The position numbers and the translations under genes are program-made. The notes below the pieces were generated by a model. That model saw nothing but the letters and a program-made list of their open reading frames with translations, made no database searches and had not been told where the DNA came from. Of a DNA stretch of 32,297 nucleotides, positions 1 through 7,932 are shown one piece after another. Origin of the DNA: a virus; IMG/VR virus record IMGVR_UViG_3300042557_000613, positions 1-32,297 of that record. The stretch is one strand, 5' to 3'. Positions within the stretch are counted from its first letter, which is position 1, and each line of letters opens with the position of its first letter.

Positions 1-42
1 CTCGATGCCGTTGCTAATATCTTTAACCTGGTAATGCTTCAT
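1..42 (-). CDS. Start of a probable prohead protease (partial, runs off left edge)
   Basis: Only the first 14 codons are present; they read MKHYQVKDISNGIE and then leave the window. The ATG lies 20 nt inside the end of the upstream head morphogenesis gene, the same kind of overlap seen at neighbouring junctions. The short basic start followed by a VKDI-type segment resembles the N-terminus of HK97-type prohead proteases, and a protease or scaffold gene is expected after portal and gpF. The product name is inferred from position and a short resemblance only. Confidence 0.4.
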   Translation of the reverse strand, partial: MKHYQVKDISNGIE

Positions 43-859
43 TTATCAAAGTTTGTAATTGCAAAAATAAGGTGTTATTCCATAGGTTCAACATATCGCC
101 TGCTGGCCCACGTAACCCACCTTGTATGTCAACAGGTTTTCCATTACTATCTCTTACTACTTCGAATCCTACCGTGCATCTACAATTACACACGTTACCT
201 GCGCTGCCGTTAGGGTCTCCGGGGAACTCCATAATATCTATGCTGCGTAAACCGGGAACTGTAAATGGCTCATCTATTCGTGTAGTCTTTCCATCCATGT
301 GTAGATGGTCATAATCATTGCGGGGTATTCTACGTGTACGGTCATCAGTTATTGCTATCCATTCTTTAACGGTTAGTAACCCAGTTGATACCGCCCCAAG
401 CATTGCACCCTGATTGGCGGCCCGTGTTGTTTCGGTACGTGCGATAAGTTCAGCCCGGTAAACATTGATACCTAATTTCTCTATTTCTTTCATCATTTGC
501 ATAATACTCCACCCCTCCTGCATACCTTGTATTAATACTTTGCGGATAGTTTCCTTAGTGGTAGATGTAATGCCGTTGACTAAATTAGTTAACCCTTGTT
601 CAAGAAATAGTTTTATAACTGCCGCCCATCTCTGTTCAGGTGTCATGGAATCCTTGATACCTGCCGACTTGCGTATTTTGTCATAGTTATACTTCGCCAT
701 CGTTATACCTGCATCGTTGTGCAGTTTGCGGATGTACTGCTTTAACTTTTCCTCATCCGGTTGCTCACCTTTGAGTAATGCCATACATTGCTTATCCAAC
801 TCACGCTTAATAAGTACCCTGTATCGTTTGCGGTATGCGTTATAAAGTTGGCGGTACAT
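23..859 (-). CDS. Phage head morphogenesis protein (Mu gpF / SPP1 gp7 family)
   Basis: Minor head protein of 278 residues, expected to sit with the portal inside the procapsid. The diagnostic part is the C-terminal half. It holds RAELIARTETTRAANQGA (about 135-152), WIAITDDRTR (167-176), an H-x-H at about 185-187 (DHLHMDG), and a terminal CNCRC cluster (about 226-230), as in the gpF domain. The N-terminal third is basic and helical. Its start lies 20 nt inside the portal gene, so the two are probably translationally coupled. Family assignment is strong; the exact role in the virion is by analogy. Confidence 0.88.
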   Translation of the reverse strand: MYRQLYNAYRKRYRVLIKRELDKQCMALLKGEQPDEEKLKQYIRKLHNDAGITMAKYNYDKIRKSAGIKDSMTPEQRWAAVIKLFLEQGLTNLVNGITSTTKETIRKVLIQGMQEGWSIMQMMKEIEKLGINVYRAELIARTETTRAANQGAMLGAVSTGLLTVKEWIAITDDRTRRIPRNDYDHLHMDGKTTRIDEPFTVPGLRSIDIMEFPGDPNGSAGNVCNCRCTVGFEVVRDSNGKPVDIQGGLRGPAGDMLNLWNNTLFLQLQTLINEALPG

Positions 860-2213
860 TCAGAGGCAGGTTAGTGAAATCATCAACGGGTGTCAAACCT
901 TGCGGAATGTACAACTTTTGATAATCTTCAATCGGTACATTCGGATCGGGTGCAAGTCCTTGTATCTTTAATTTCTGCTCGGGTGTTAACCACCACGCAG
1001 TATTTAACCAGGTAGATTGCTCTGCTCTGTTTGCTTCAAGTTCGGAGTAGATACTCATGTCAAAGTCCACGAATATATCCGACCCCTTATAACCCCAATC
1101 GGTCTGCATCTTTCGGTTGATATTATCCCTGATAGCAGTTAGTTCGGGTAACACCGCCCGAACGGTTAGCGATTTCTCCGCTTCCTTCATGTTGTTGTAC
1201 GTTGCAGCATCCGTATTACCCAGTAACACCGGAGGTACGCCATAGATTGAGCATAGGGCCTCTTTATCCCATTTCTCGGCTTCAATCAGTTGCAAGTCCT
1301 TTGCAGGTAACCCAATTTGCGCCCATCCTACTTTGTAGCCCGATACGGCTGCGCTGCCATGCTTTGCGGCCCCTGTGTTCGCTGATATTTGCATCTTGAG
1401 TGCCTGTGCTTGTTCGCTGCCGGATAAAGGGTCAAAGCGTTGGTCATCCATGTATAACACCCCTAACGGCCCCATGTTATCGAACATCGCTACGGATGCC
1501 TCCTTGCTTGCATTGGAACGTGTCAGTACCTTAGATGCAGCACGTAGCGGTGATAATCCGTACAACTGCCCTCCGGTCGCATTCCATTCGGGGTTGAAGT
1601 ATTTATCATGCAGAATCTCAATAGTATTGAAAGGGATATACTGCCCGTAGTAAAGTTGATAGGCTACCTTCTTTGGGGGGAACTGCTCAATATCTACTTT
1701 GATTGCCATGTATTGGGATGGCAGCATATAAAGTTCTAACGGCTTGCCTCTGTTTACTGATTCCTCACCGACCTGCTTTGCATACATGAAAGCATTGCCT
1801 GTTATCTTCTTAAACCCGACCCATTGCTCTATAATGTCGCTCCATGTATCTTCAGAGTTCGGGTATTTGAGTAATTCATTCAGCCTGCTATCGCCTTCGT
1901 ATATCTCGAATGCCTCTTCTTTCAGTTCCTTCAGTTTGGCATAGTCAGTAATAGCATCCGGTTGCTGCATCTTAGCCATGTAGCGCTTCTGCGCTGCTTT
2001 ATTCTTTACACGGTACACAAACCAGGGCGCAACCTTTGCTTTTTGGGTTATCAGCGTAATGATGGCATACACTAAATCATTGCCTATGTAACTATCCCGA
2101 ACTATCTCTGCTTGATTCTGCCCATCCCACGTGAGTAACCCACGCTCTACCGACATTTGCATAGGCATCTTAGCGGGTGCCGCCTTACGATTAAGAAAAT
2201 CGAATAAACCCAT
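840..2213 (-). CDS. Phage portal protein (HK97-type)
   Basis: Dodecameric portal through which DNA is packaged and to which the connector binds. The 457-residue length fits the HK97-like portal family. Visible family features are an early segment on entry and activity (DLVYAIITLITQKAKVAPW, about 46-64), ITGNAFMYA (about 136-144), the GLSPLRAA motif (about 219-226), and the late stretch CSIYGVPPVLLG (about 317-328), which is highly typical of phage portals. It lies between the large terminase, 36 nt upstream, and the gpF-like gene, which it overlaps. This is the standard packaging-module order. Confidence 0.93.
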   Translation of the reverse strand: MGLFDFLNRKAAPAKMPMQMSVERGLLTWDGQNQAEIVRDSYIGNDLVYAIITLITQKAKVAPWFVYRVKNKAAQKRYMAKMQQPDAITDYAKLKELKEEAFEIYEGDSRLNELLKYPNSEDTWSDIIEQWVGFKKITGNAFMYAKQVGEESVNRGKPLELYMLPSQYMAIKVDIEQFPPKKVAYQLYYGQYIPFNTIEILHDKYFNPEWNATGGQLYGLSPLRAASKVLTRSNASKEASVAMFDNMGPLGVLYMDDQRFDPLSGSEQAQALKMQISANTGAAKHGSAAVSGYKVGWAQIGLPAKDLQLIEAEKWDKEALCSIYGVPPVLLGNTDAATYNNMKEAEKSLTVRAVLPELTAIRDNINRKMQTDWGYKGSDIFVDFDMSIYSELEANRAEQSTWLNTAWWLTPEQKLKIQGLAPDPNVPIEDYQKLYIPQGLTPVDDFTNLPLNVPPTL

Positions 2214-2249
2214 ATTAAAATGATTTATACAAAATTACACCGAAAACCC

Positions 2250-3416
2250 TTACCATACCGCCACCTTGAACGCTGGCTTATGTAGGTGGGTGAATATGGC
2301 ATACCGCATCGCATCAAGGGCATCATCTGATTCCTTTACAGGTTCATCAATCACATTATCGTTTTTATCCTTGCGCCATTTGTAGGATTGCAGTTCACGA
2401 ATGATGTCTTTGCTATCCTTGTGTACGAATAACGGATATGATTTCACTTTCAGTATCCCTGCCCATACTTCTTTGTTTGCAGTTTGTGCGTTGATACCGC
2501 CCCTGTATAGTTCCTCAATGCTTTTCGGTTCGGCTGCATCGCAGTACACGGGCTTGCGGTCGCTGATATGATCCTTCACTTCCCTGCTTATTTCAGATGG
2601 GGTTAATCCGGATTTGTAAATCAGTTGCTTTACATAATTTGCCCCCTGGTAATGGCATACCTTGACAAGCGCAAGCGGATGCACATAACCGAAGTCTAAT
2701 CCATAGAATATATCGCCCCCTTCGGGTAACTCATCTGTTATTTGCCATTGGGTATAAATAATCTCCTTCGCAGCGCCACGCTCACCCAGTCCGTACACCT
2801 TCCACATGAAATCATCGGGTAGTAGTTTGTAGCTTTCAATCGTGTCTATCTGAATCTGCGAAAGGTTGCCGAGGTTATTAAGATAGGTTGAATGTATGCG
2901 TTTGTTGATTGGGTTATCCGATACTTCATAAACCCAACTAACGAAGTCTGCAGGATTCCAATCTAAGAATATCTTACCCGTTGTACGCATCGCCAGTTGG
3001 TCGAATAACGCCTTACGGATTAGGTTGGCTTCATTAACAAATAGTATATCCCTACCCGGCCCACGTGCTTTGCCTTCATCTTCAAGTCCAAATAGTTCGA
3101 TGTAGCTTCCATTATCAAATCGGTAGATAAAATCGGTGTAACTGAATTTCTTGTCATCCCATAGATGCCATTCTTCCATGATGGTTTTGAAATCCCTGTA
3201 TGCACCACGTTTGATATGTGGGAGGGAGTGCGATACAATAGAGATGCGGATGTTTTTGGCATTCTTATCGGCTGCGATTGAGATAAGGAGTTGTACTATA
3301 GAGTAACTCTTGCTGCTACGTGAACCGCCCTCATTACATATTATCGGGGCATCACTTTGGTATGCTTCAAGATTCTTAAAGAATACATCCGTTGCTCTAA
3401 TCTGTTTTAATTCCAC
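2250..3416 (-). CDS. terL: Terminase large subunit (PBSX/TerL family)
   Basis: ATP-driven packaging motor with a nuclease domain. In 388 residues it shows a Walker A variant GGSRSSKS (30-37), a Walker B with catalytic Glu DILFVNE (about 123-129), and an RNase-H-like nuclease core with Asp in YGLDFGY (D241), Asp in VYCDAAE (D293) and the late DDALDAMRYA. The start is GTG at 3416, which overlaps the preceding methyltransferase-like gene by 20 nt; an A-rich stretch rather than a Shine-Dalgarno site precedes it. It is separated from the small terminase by a modification cassette of about 4 kb, which is unusual because terS and terL normally adjoin. Confidence 0.95.
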   Translation of the reverse strand: MELKQIRATDVFFKNLEAYQSDAPIICNEGGSRSSKSYSIVQLLISIAADKNAKNIRISIVSHSLPHIKRGAYRDFKTIMEEWHLWDDKKFSYTDFIYRFDNGSYIELFGLEDEGKARGPGRDILFVNEANLIRKALFDQLAMRTTGKIFLDWNPADFVSWVYEVSDNPINKRIHSTYLNNLGNLSQIQIDTIESYKLLPDDFMWKVYGLGERGAAKEIIYTQWQITDELPEGGDIFYGLDFGYVHPLALVKVCHYQGANYVKQLIYKSGLTPSEISREVKDHISDRKPVYCDAAEPKSIEELYRGGINAQTANKEVWAGILKVKSYPLFVHKDSKDIIRELQSYKWRKDKNDNVIDEPVKESDDALDAMRYAIFTHLHKPAFKVAVW

Positions 3417-3975
3417 AGGTCTTAAATTCGTTTAACGTACAAAACTCTTCTTTAGTCTTTTGCAGAACCGAGTAAACATTCCACCCATCAGTAGTATTGC
3501 CCATAGCAGCAACGCTACCAACAGAGATAAGGTTATAACCGCAGACTTGAGCCAAATTACGATAGAACTCTTCGGTGTAGTAGTTGAATCCATGTCCGGG
3601 CCAGTTGCCTGTTTTGGGGTTTTCGGAGATGATATAACCTCCGACTTTAACGAGGTTGTGTTTATTTTTCCAACAGTTGTATATGGCTTTGATGTCGTGT
3701 TTGCCGTTTGTACCAACGTGTTCAGAGGTTCCGGCATCCACCAATAAATCAAACTGCTTGCTGAACTTGTGAAGTACGGATAAGTCCAACGGGGTTGAGC
3801 CGTTCTCACCCGATATGTCAATGGCTTCGTATTCTTTGCCTGCATAGTAACTGTCTTTAGTGTATGGTGCGGGTAATGGTACCCTGTAATCGTTTTGCGC
3901 TCCGAGGTCTACCACCGATTGTATATGTGGCAGGTAGGGGTCTATTAGTTTTGTTGTTTCGTGAGTGTAGCCCAT
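3397..3975 (-). CDS. SAM-dependent methyltransferase-like protein
   Basis: 192 residues with a class I methyltransferase layout. It has a glycine-poor motif I (VVDLGAQND, about 21-29), an acidic second strand (YEAIDISG, about 49-56), FDLLVDAGTSEHV (about 75-87), which matches motif IV regions of small-molecule or glycan methyltransferases, and VGGYII (about 111-116) before the next strand. The third glycine of motif I is replaced (GAQND), so activity is not certain. It ends 20 nt inside terL and starts 2 nt after the neighbouring methyltransferase, so it belongs to the same transcript. The substrate is unknown; a glycan or sugar is inferred from the adjoining glycosyltransferases. Confidence 0.7.
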   Translation of the reverse strand: MGYTHETTKLIDPYLPHIQSVVDLGAQNDYRVPLPAPYTKDSYYAGKEYEAIDISGENGSTPLDLSVLHKFSKQFDLLVDAGTSEHVGTNGKHDIKAIYNCWKNKHNLVKVGGYIISENPKTGNWPGHGFNYYTEEFYRNLAQVCGYNLISVGSVAAMGNTTDGWNVYSVLQKTKEEFCTLNEFKTCGIKTD

Positions 3976-3976
3976 A

Positions 3977-4588
3977 TTATTTCTTTAAGTGTACCACTAT
4001 ATCCCTGTGGTCGGGTGTTAGGTTACGGCTAACAATTTTGAATTTATGCTTCATAATATCAACCGTTCTATCATCTTGGTAGAAGTGTCCGATTAACATT
4101 CTATCTCCTAAAATGTACTTGCTCCAATCATCGAAGTCGGGAAACTCTGCTTTAAGTTTATCAAAGTTACTAATCATTATCACACAATCCCCGCCCTTCT
4201 TCATCACTCTGTAAATAGATTGCAGATACTCTTTGATGGCATCATTTGAGAAGTGGCAGAATACTCCGTAACTAAATACGAAGTCAATTGAGTTGTCCGG
4301 TATGCCTGTGCATTTGTAATCTTGATTATCCAACTCAATGTACTTCACATTATGATACCTTACTCCATCATGTATTGGTATTACATCTATTCCGATTACA
4401 TTATCGAACTGCTCTGATAGTACCTTAGTAAATACACCGCCACCGCATCCTATTTCTAAACAGGTTTTATTACTGAATGGCACAATAGTACGTTCAATCA
4501 CCTTGTCTATGCCTATCCCATAGGTAAACGCTTCATAATATCCGCTCTTGCCCCAAAAGTTAATGAATTGCTCTTTGGTGAAGTCCAT
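3977..4588 (-). CDS. Class I SAM-dependent methyltransferase
   Basis: 203 residues with a textbook Rossmann methyltransferase core. It shows motif I LEIGCGGG (44-51), GIDVI ending strand 2 (66-70), SIDFVFSYGVFCHF (about 100-113) as motif IV/post-IV, and VMKKGGDCVIMIS (about 128-140). These features fit the Methyltransf_11/23 group that acts on small molecules, sugars or lipids rather than DNA, since no target-recognition domain is present. Its start overlaps the stop of the 58-residue upstream gene by one base (TAATG), which argues for coupled translation. It is probably part of the glycan-modifying cassette. Confidence 0.85.
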   Translation of the reverse strand: MDFTKEQFINFWGKSGYYEAFTYGIGIDKVIERTIVPFSNKTCLEIGCGGGVFTKVLSEQFDNVIGIDVIPIHDGVRYHNVKYIELDNQDYKCTGIPDNSIDFVFSYGVFCHFSNDAIKEYLQSIYRVMKKGGDCVIMISNFDKLKAEFPDFDDWSKYILGDRMLIGHFYQDDRTVDIMKHKFKIVSRNLTPDHRDIVVHLKK

Positions 4589-4764
4589 TACTCGTTGGGT
4601 TGTTTAGATTCACTAAATGTTGCATCAAATGCTGCTATTGCATTATTTGCCTCGTACCATGCGGATTCCCATCCTGCATTCGGCTTCTTTATGCACTCTA
4701 AATATACCTCCAACCATAACTGCTTTCTTTGTCGCTTGTGTATTACTTTTTCTCTGTCATTCAT
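4588..4764 (-). CDS. Small hypothetical protein, 58 aa
   Basis: The reading frame starts at ATG 4764 and ends in TAA 4590-4588. It fills the gap between two cassette genes exactly, with 2 nt upstream and a one-base TAATG overlap downstream. The protein is charged and helical (MNDREKVIHKRQRKQLWLEV at the start, then ECIKKPNAGWESAWYEAN), with no signal or membrane segment. I do not recognise the family. The AGWESAWYEANNAIAAFD segment looks like a short amphipathic helix, so it may be an accessory or adaptor protein. The tight packing is the main support. Confidence 0.7.
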   Translation of the reverse strand: MNDREKVIHKRQRKQLWLEVYLECIKKPNAGWESAWYEANNAIAAFDATFSESKQPNE

Positions 4765-4766
4765 AA

Positions 4767-5504
4767 CTAATCCTTTACCCCCCAGTTAATAAAATAAGGT
4801 TCAACAGGTAGATAATGCCTGTATGCCAACCCTCCGTACGGCTGCACCGGAATCCCTGCTAAGTTCATCAATCCGGATAGTAACGCCTGGTCATGCCGGC
4901 TGCTGATAAATTGCGGGTTAACGGATTCATTGTGATGAAAACAATTCTCTTTTGCTCCCTTTATCCATTTTTCAAAGATAGGCATCGTTGCGGGGTGGTC
5001 GAAATCAAACACAATGCAACACGCCATAATCTGATACATGGTAATCACATCCCTATAGCTATTTAGCCCTAAGAACTTAATCTGATGGTCGGGTATGTAC
5101 TTGTGTAGCGGATGCCCCTCGTTGTTCCATGCTACTATCCCGTGTTCGGCTGCTAATGCCCACAACGGATCGGGATTCTGGTGTACCCTGATTGTTGAAT
5201 CACACCAAATGATTTTCCGGTATCCCATCTCAAGTGCCTCCGCTACCATAAACGGCTTGAATTGATAAGGCATATTTTGGTGATTCCATGACTTGCCCCA
5301 TCGTTCGGTATCAGGCCAGTCGCCGAGGTGAATCTTACGCTCTAAGTACTCATCCACATACCCATCCACACTTCGCAGGTGAGTGTCATAGTCCGGTGCT
5401 TTGCGGTCTATACTGCGAATGAGTCCTAATTGTGCCTCGTTGTAGTTTTCCCTGCCTGTAGAGGATAGGGATACGATTACTTTACCGGATGTTATCTGGC
5501 CCAT
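4767..5504 (-). CDS. Glycosyltransferase-like protein (GT-A type)
   Basis: 245 residues starting at the ATG that gives MGQITSG; an ATG 30 nt further upstream is less likely because it would deepen the overlap with the FkbM gene from 13 to 43 nt. The central part has RKIIWCDSTIRV (about 96-107), a D-x-T at the end of a hydrophobic strand in the place where GT-A enzymes carry DxD. It is followed by a hydrophobic block and a HDQALLSGLM helix (about 204-213), as in GT8/GT32-like and capsular-sugar transferases. No membrane segment is present. Family assignment is tentative, and the sugar and acceptor are unknown. Confidence 0.6.
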   Translation of the reverse strand: MGQITSGKVIVSLSSTGRENYNEAQLGLIRSIDRKAPDYDTHLRSVDGYVDEYLERKIHLGDWPDTERWGKSWNHQNMPYQFKPFMVAEALEMGYRKIIWCDSTIRVHQNPDPLWALAAEHGIVAWNNEGHPLHKYIPDHQIKFLGLNSYRDVITMYQIMACCIVFDFDHPATMPIFEKWIKGAKENCFHHNESVNPQFISSRHDQALLSGLMNLAGIPVQPYGGLAYRHYLPVEPYFINWGVKD

Positions 5505-6091
5505 ATTACATTTTCTAAGTTTGTTAATAAGCATTTCGTTAACCCTGCCTTATTGCAGTAATCTTTGATAAGGTGAAATAAATCTACATTACCATTATGC
5601 TCAATGCATACCATCTGCGTATGCTTGAGGTTAATCTGTTCGAGTATCTCATAATCTACCCCCTCGGCATCAATACTGATGAAATCAAAGTATTTAAATG
5701 GCGAGTTCTTAATTAGGGTGTTGTAAGTCCATACCTCTGTCATTCGCTCTTTGAACTCCGTACCCGGCCATCGTTTGAGTTCAGTACGTTTGATTGTACT
5801 AAGTAGGGATACATCCCCCTTGCCCAAATGGTTTCCCATCTCATGGAAGGTACAATGCCCATCTGTTTCGCCTATTGCTACATTGAACTTGTGTACCATA
5901 GGATTGGCTAAGATGCGGTTGAAGGCTTCCTCAGATGGCTCTACCAGTACACCGCTCCAACCCTGTTGCTGCAATGCGTAGGTATTGGATAGGGTAACCC
6001 CATCGTTCGCCCCAATGTCAAGGAAGAATCCTTTGCGGGATTGGAAGTAGGAAAGGATAATGTCCTGTTCGTTGTTTTGGCTATATCTCAT
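5492..6091 (-). CDS. FkbM family methyltransferase
   Basis: 199 residues with the hallmark FkbM features: FFLDIGANDGVTLSNT (about 22-37, SAM binding), GVLVEPSEEAF (about 47-57), and FDFISIDAEGVDYEIL (about 135-150), where the acidic pair is typical. FkbM enzymes O-methylate sugars or natural products. The gene starts with an ATGA overlap on the GT2 gene and ends 13 nt inside the next glycosyltransferase-like gene, so it is translationally linked to both. Sugar O-methylation is the natural reading of a GT/FkbM pair; no substrate can be read from the sequence. Confidence 0.92.
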   Translation of the reverse strand: MRYSQNNEQDIILSYFQSRKGFFLDIGANDGVTLSNTYALQQQGWSGVLVEPSEEAFNRILANPMVHKFNVAIGETDGHCTFHEMGNHLGKGDVSLLSTIKRTELKRWPGTEFKERMTEVWTYNTLIKNSPFKYFDFISIDAEGVDYEILEQINLKHTQMVCIEHNGNVDLFHLIKDYCNKAGLTKCLLTNLENVIWAR

Positions 6092-6630
6092 TTGTTTGTC
6101 CTGAATTGATAATGATAAAGTTCCTTCTCAATCTTCACCTCGGTCTTAATCAGCCCGGCATTGTGTATAGCAGTAGCCCAGGCATAATCTTCACCGATAC
6201 GTATATCCATGAAAGGGAACGCCATAGCAATCTCCCTGCGTATTGGTACAATGTGATTAGGGTAGCGGTAATACGCCCCGCCCTTCGCCTCATAGCCGTA
6301 ATCCTTTGATATGTACCACTTCCTTTCATCCCTGCCATCTGTGGTCATTGTGCCATTGAATACGATGGCATCGGGATTACTCTCGGCTGCCGTTAGTATG
6401 TCTTTAACGTAGGTACTTGCAACCATGTCATCATCATCTATGAATACCACATATTTGCCTGTGCTGCGGTGTAGTAGTATATTTCTTTTCCTTCCCGTAC
6501 TCATAGTACCATTATCCGACTCGGTTAGAACTTCAACCTCCGGTGTACGTTGCGGTGTCAGTACCTGTAGCAACTTCGAAAGATAGCCGATGCGTTGGGG
6601 TAGGGTGCAAATGAGTATTGATAGGGTCAT
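6088..6630 (-). CDS. Glycosyltransferase family 2 protein
   Basis: A compact 180-residue GT-A enzyme. LSILICTLPQRIGYL (3-17) is the nucleotide-sugar binding strand, YVVFIDDDDMV (60-70) carries the DxD metal site, and RIGEDYAWA (about 144-152) holds the ED catalytic-base motif of GT2 enzymes. No membrane segment is seen, so it should act in the cytoplasm, where virion proteins and DNA are. It joins its neighbours on both sides through ATGA stop/start overlaps. Confidence 0.9.
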   Translation of the reverse strand: MTLSILICTLPQRIGYLSKLLQVLTPQRTPEVEVLTESDNGTMSTGRKRNILLHRSTGKYVVFIDDDDMVASTYVKDILTAAESNPDAIVFNGTMTTDGRDERKWYISKDYGYEAKGGAYYRYPNHIVPIRREIAMAFPFMDIRIGEDYAWATAIHNAGLIKTEVKIEKELYHYQFRTNK

Positions 6631-7385
6631 ACATTCTGTTTAGGAAACCCGGCTTTTGACCGCCGGATATAGGTTATCTCATCAGCACGGTAAAACGATT
6701 GAGTGTGATTCAGCAACGCATCCACAGGTTCACCAGTCCATGCCGGGTGGTAGTGGTCAAATATCCGCTTATCTACGTATTTATACGCATTTATCTGCTT
6801 TGCCACATCCATAGCCTCGTTATCGCACCAAAGGGATTCATATTGGGGGTGGTAGATGTACCCGAACCGCTCATAATACGTTCTACCCATGATACTCATT
6901 GTAGGTAGCAGGTGATTAACCCGCCCATCGGGAAAGTGAATGAATAGGTCTAAGTTACCCTCAAATGCGTTGATAATGTCAATGTCATAGCCGTGCTTAA
7001 TGAATCGCATATCATCGCTCATATTCACAACTATATCCCCCTGCCATCCTTCCATGCCCCGGTTGATGGCGTGTACCTTGCTTTTGGATTTACCCATTGT
7101 GATAAACACATTAGGGAACTTTAGTAGGTCGGATAACTCATTTGAATTGAGCGTAACGGTATCATCATCATCTACGGTCAGTCCAACCGTGTACTTCTTA
7201 GAATGTGAATATGCCTGAATGGTAGCAAATGCAGCAGCCATCTTTTCGGGCCGGCTTCGTGTAGCAAAGTTGTAATGTATGTGCATGGTGTCCGAGCGTG
7301 TTTCACAAAGATAGCAAATATCTTTGGTGTGGTCCATCTGTAACCTGCACTTTTGTTTTCCACAATAGATGCACAATTTATACAA
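6627..7385 (-). CDS. Glycosyltransferase-like protein with N-terminal Cys-pair module
   Basis: GT-A-like protein. TVGLTVDDDDTVTLN carries an acidic DxD-like cluster, and DIVVNMSDDMRFIKHGYD is a second conserved-looking acidic strand. The N-terminus has two CxxC pairs (CIYCGKQKC and ICYLC), about 16 residues apart, that could bind one zinc. The start is uncertain. ATG at 7451 would overlap the small terminase gene by 74 nt, so I use TTG at 7385, which keeps both Cys pairs and overlaps by 8 nt. ATG at 7337 or 7286 would lose part or all of them. It ends in an ATGA overlap with the GT2 gene. Acceptor unknown. Confidence 0.7.
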   Translation of the reverse strand: MYKLCIYCGKQKCRLQMDHTKDICYLCETRSDTMHIHYNFATRSRPEKMAAAFATIQAYSHSKKYTVGLTVDDDDTVTLNSNELSDLLKFPNVFITMGKSKSKVHAINRGMEGWQGDIVVNMSDDMRFIKHGYDIDIINAFEGNLDLFIHFPDGRVNHLLPTMSIMGRTYYERFGYIYHPQYESLWCDNEAMDVAKQINAYKYVDKRIFDHYHPAWTGEPVDALLNHTQSFYRADEITYIRRSKAGFPKQNV

Positions 7386-7656
7386 TGGGCTGTGATTTGG
7401 TGTCGGGGATAATTTGAATGATGGTAGTCGGCATTGGGTTATCGGGATCATTGGCTACCTGTAGCGGGATGAGTTTACTTGCCAGTCGGTAAAATTCGGT
7501 TGGGTTCGATTCTGCCCAAGTCATAATATTTGCCGATGGGGATTGCTGCAATAACTCAAACGCATAGGCAAAATGTTCCCTCACCGATTTGGTAGCCCTG
7601 TTCGGTGAACCCTTCGGCCTACCATTTGGATTGTTCGTATGTCCTTTCTTTGGCAC
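7378..7656 (-). CDS. Small terminase-like / DUF5681-type protein
   Basis: 92 residues opening with a GTG start and the sequence MPKKGHTNNPNGRPKGSPN. This NPNGRPKGSPN stretch is the hallmark of DUF5681-type proteins, found next to terminases and thought to act as the small, DNA-recognising subunit. The rest is helical (SVREHFAYAFELLQQ; NPTEFYRLASKLIPLQV). It is the first gene of the late operon, 22 nt downstream of a predicted promoter and beside a repeat array that could be its binding site. The TerS role is inferred from motif and position. Confidence 0.7.
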   Translation of the reverse strand: MPKKGHTNNPNGRPKGSPNRATKSVREHFAYAFELLQQSPSANIMTWAESNPTEFYRLASKLIPLQVANDPDNPMPTTIIQIIPDTKSQPIV

Positions 7657-7677
7657 TCTGTAGATACTTGTTGTTTA

Positions 7678-7710
7678 CAAAGGTACTTACTTCCAACTCA
7701 AACCACCAAA
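7678..7710 (-). promoter_or_regulatory. Predicted late promoter upstream of the terminase operon
   Basis: On the minus strand a -33 TTTG (7710-7707) is followed after 21 nt by TACCTTTG (7685-7678). This matches the Bacteroidota vegetative promoter consensus TTTG-N19-21-TAnnTTTG exactly. The predicted start site is near 7671, giving a leader of about 15 nt before the GTG of the small terminase gene. The -33 element overlaps the first copy of the ATTCTCAC repeat, so a protein bound there would directly touch the promoter. Confidence 0.65.
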
Positions 7711-7932
7711 TTCTCACATATTCCTTGTCAAATTCTCACGTAACGCATTGATAATGAGTTAATTATTCAATATTCTCAAATTCTCACTCACCCTTTAGTA
7801 TAGTATGGTATTAGATATATAAATATATAGAATTATTATTTTCTTTAAATTCTCGAGCAAGTGAGAATATGGGTAGTTAGCCTATGATAATCAATAAGTT
7901 ATAAATTCTCACTTGGTGAGAATATTGAGAAT
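7708..7932. repeat. Array of ATTCTCAC / GTGAGAAT repeats in an AT-rich spacer
   Basis: Exact copies of AAATTCTCAC lie at 7708-7717, 7730-7739, 7778-7787 and 7903-7912. A partial copy, AAATTCTCGA, is at 7847-7856. Inverted copies GTGAGAAT lie at 7861-7868 and 7916-7923. Degenerate half-sites occur near 7770 and 7925. Two pairs form inverted repeats: ATTCTCAC-TTG-GTGAGAAT at 7905-7923 and an imperfect one at 7849-7868. An AT-only stretch near 7811-7846 sits inside the array. The 436-nt region 7657-8092 has no convincing gene. The array could be operators, terminase recognition sites or origin iterons. Confidence 0.85.

Noticed and set aside
7708-7932. CRISPR array for the ATTCTCAC repeats
   Set aside because: Repeat units are only about 10 bp, unevenly spaced, occur in both orientations and have no cas genes nearby.
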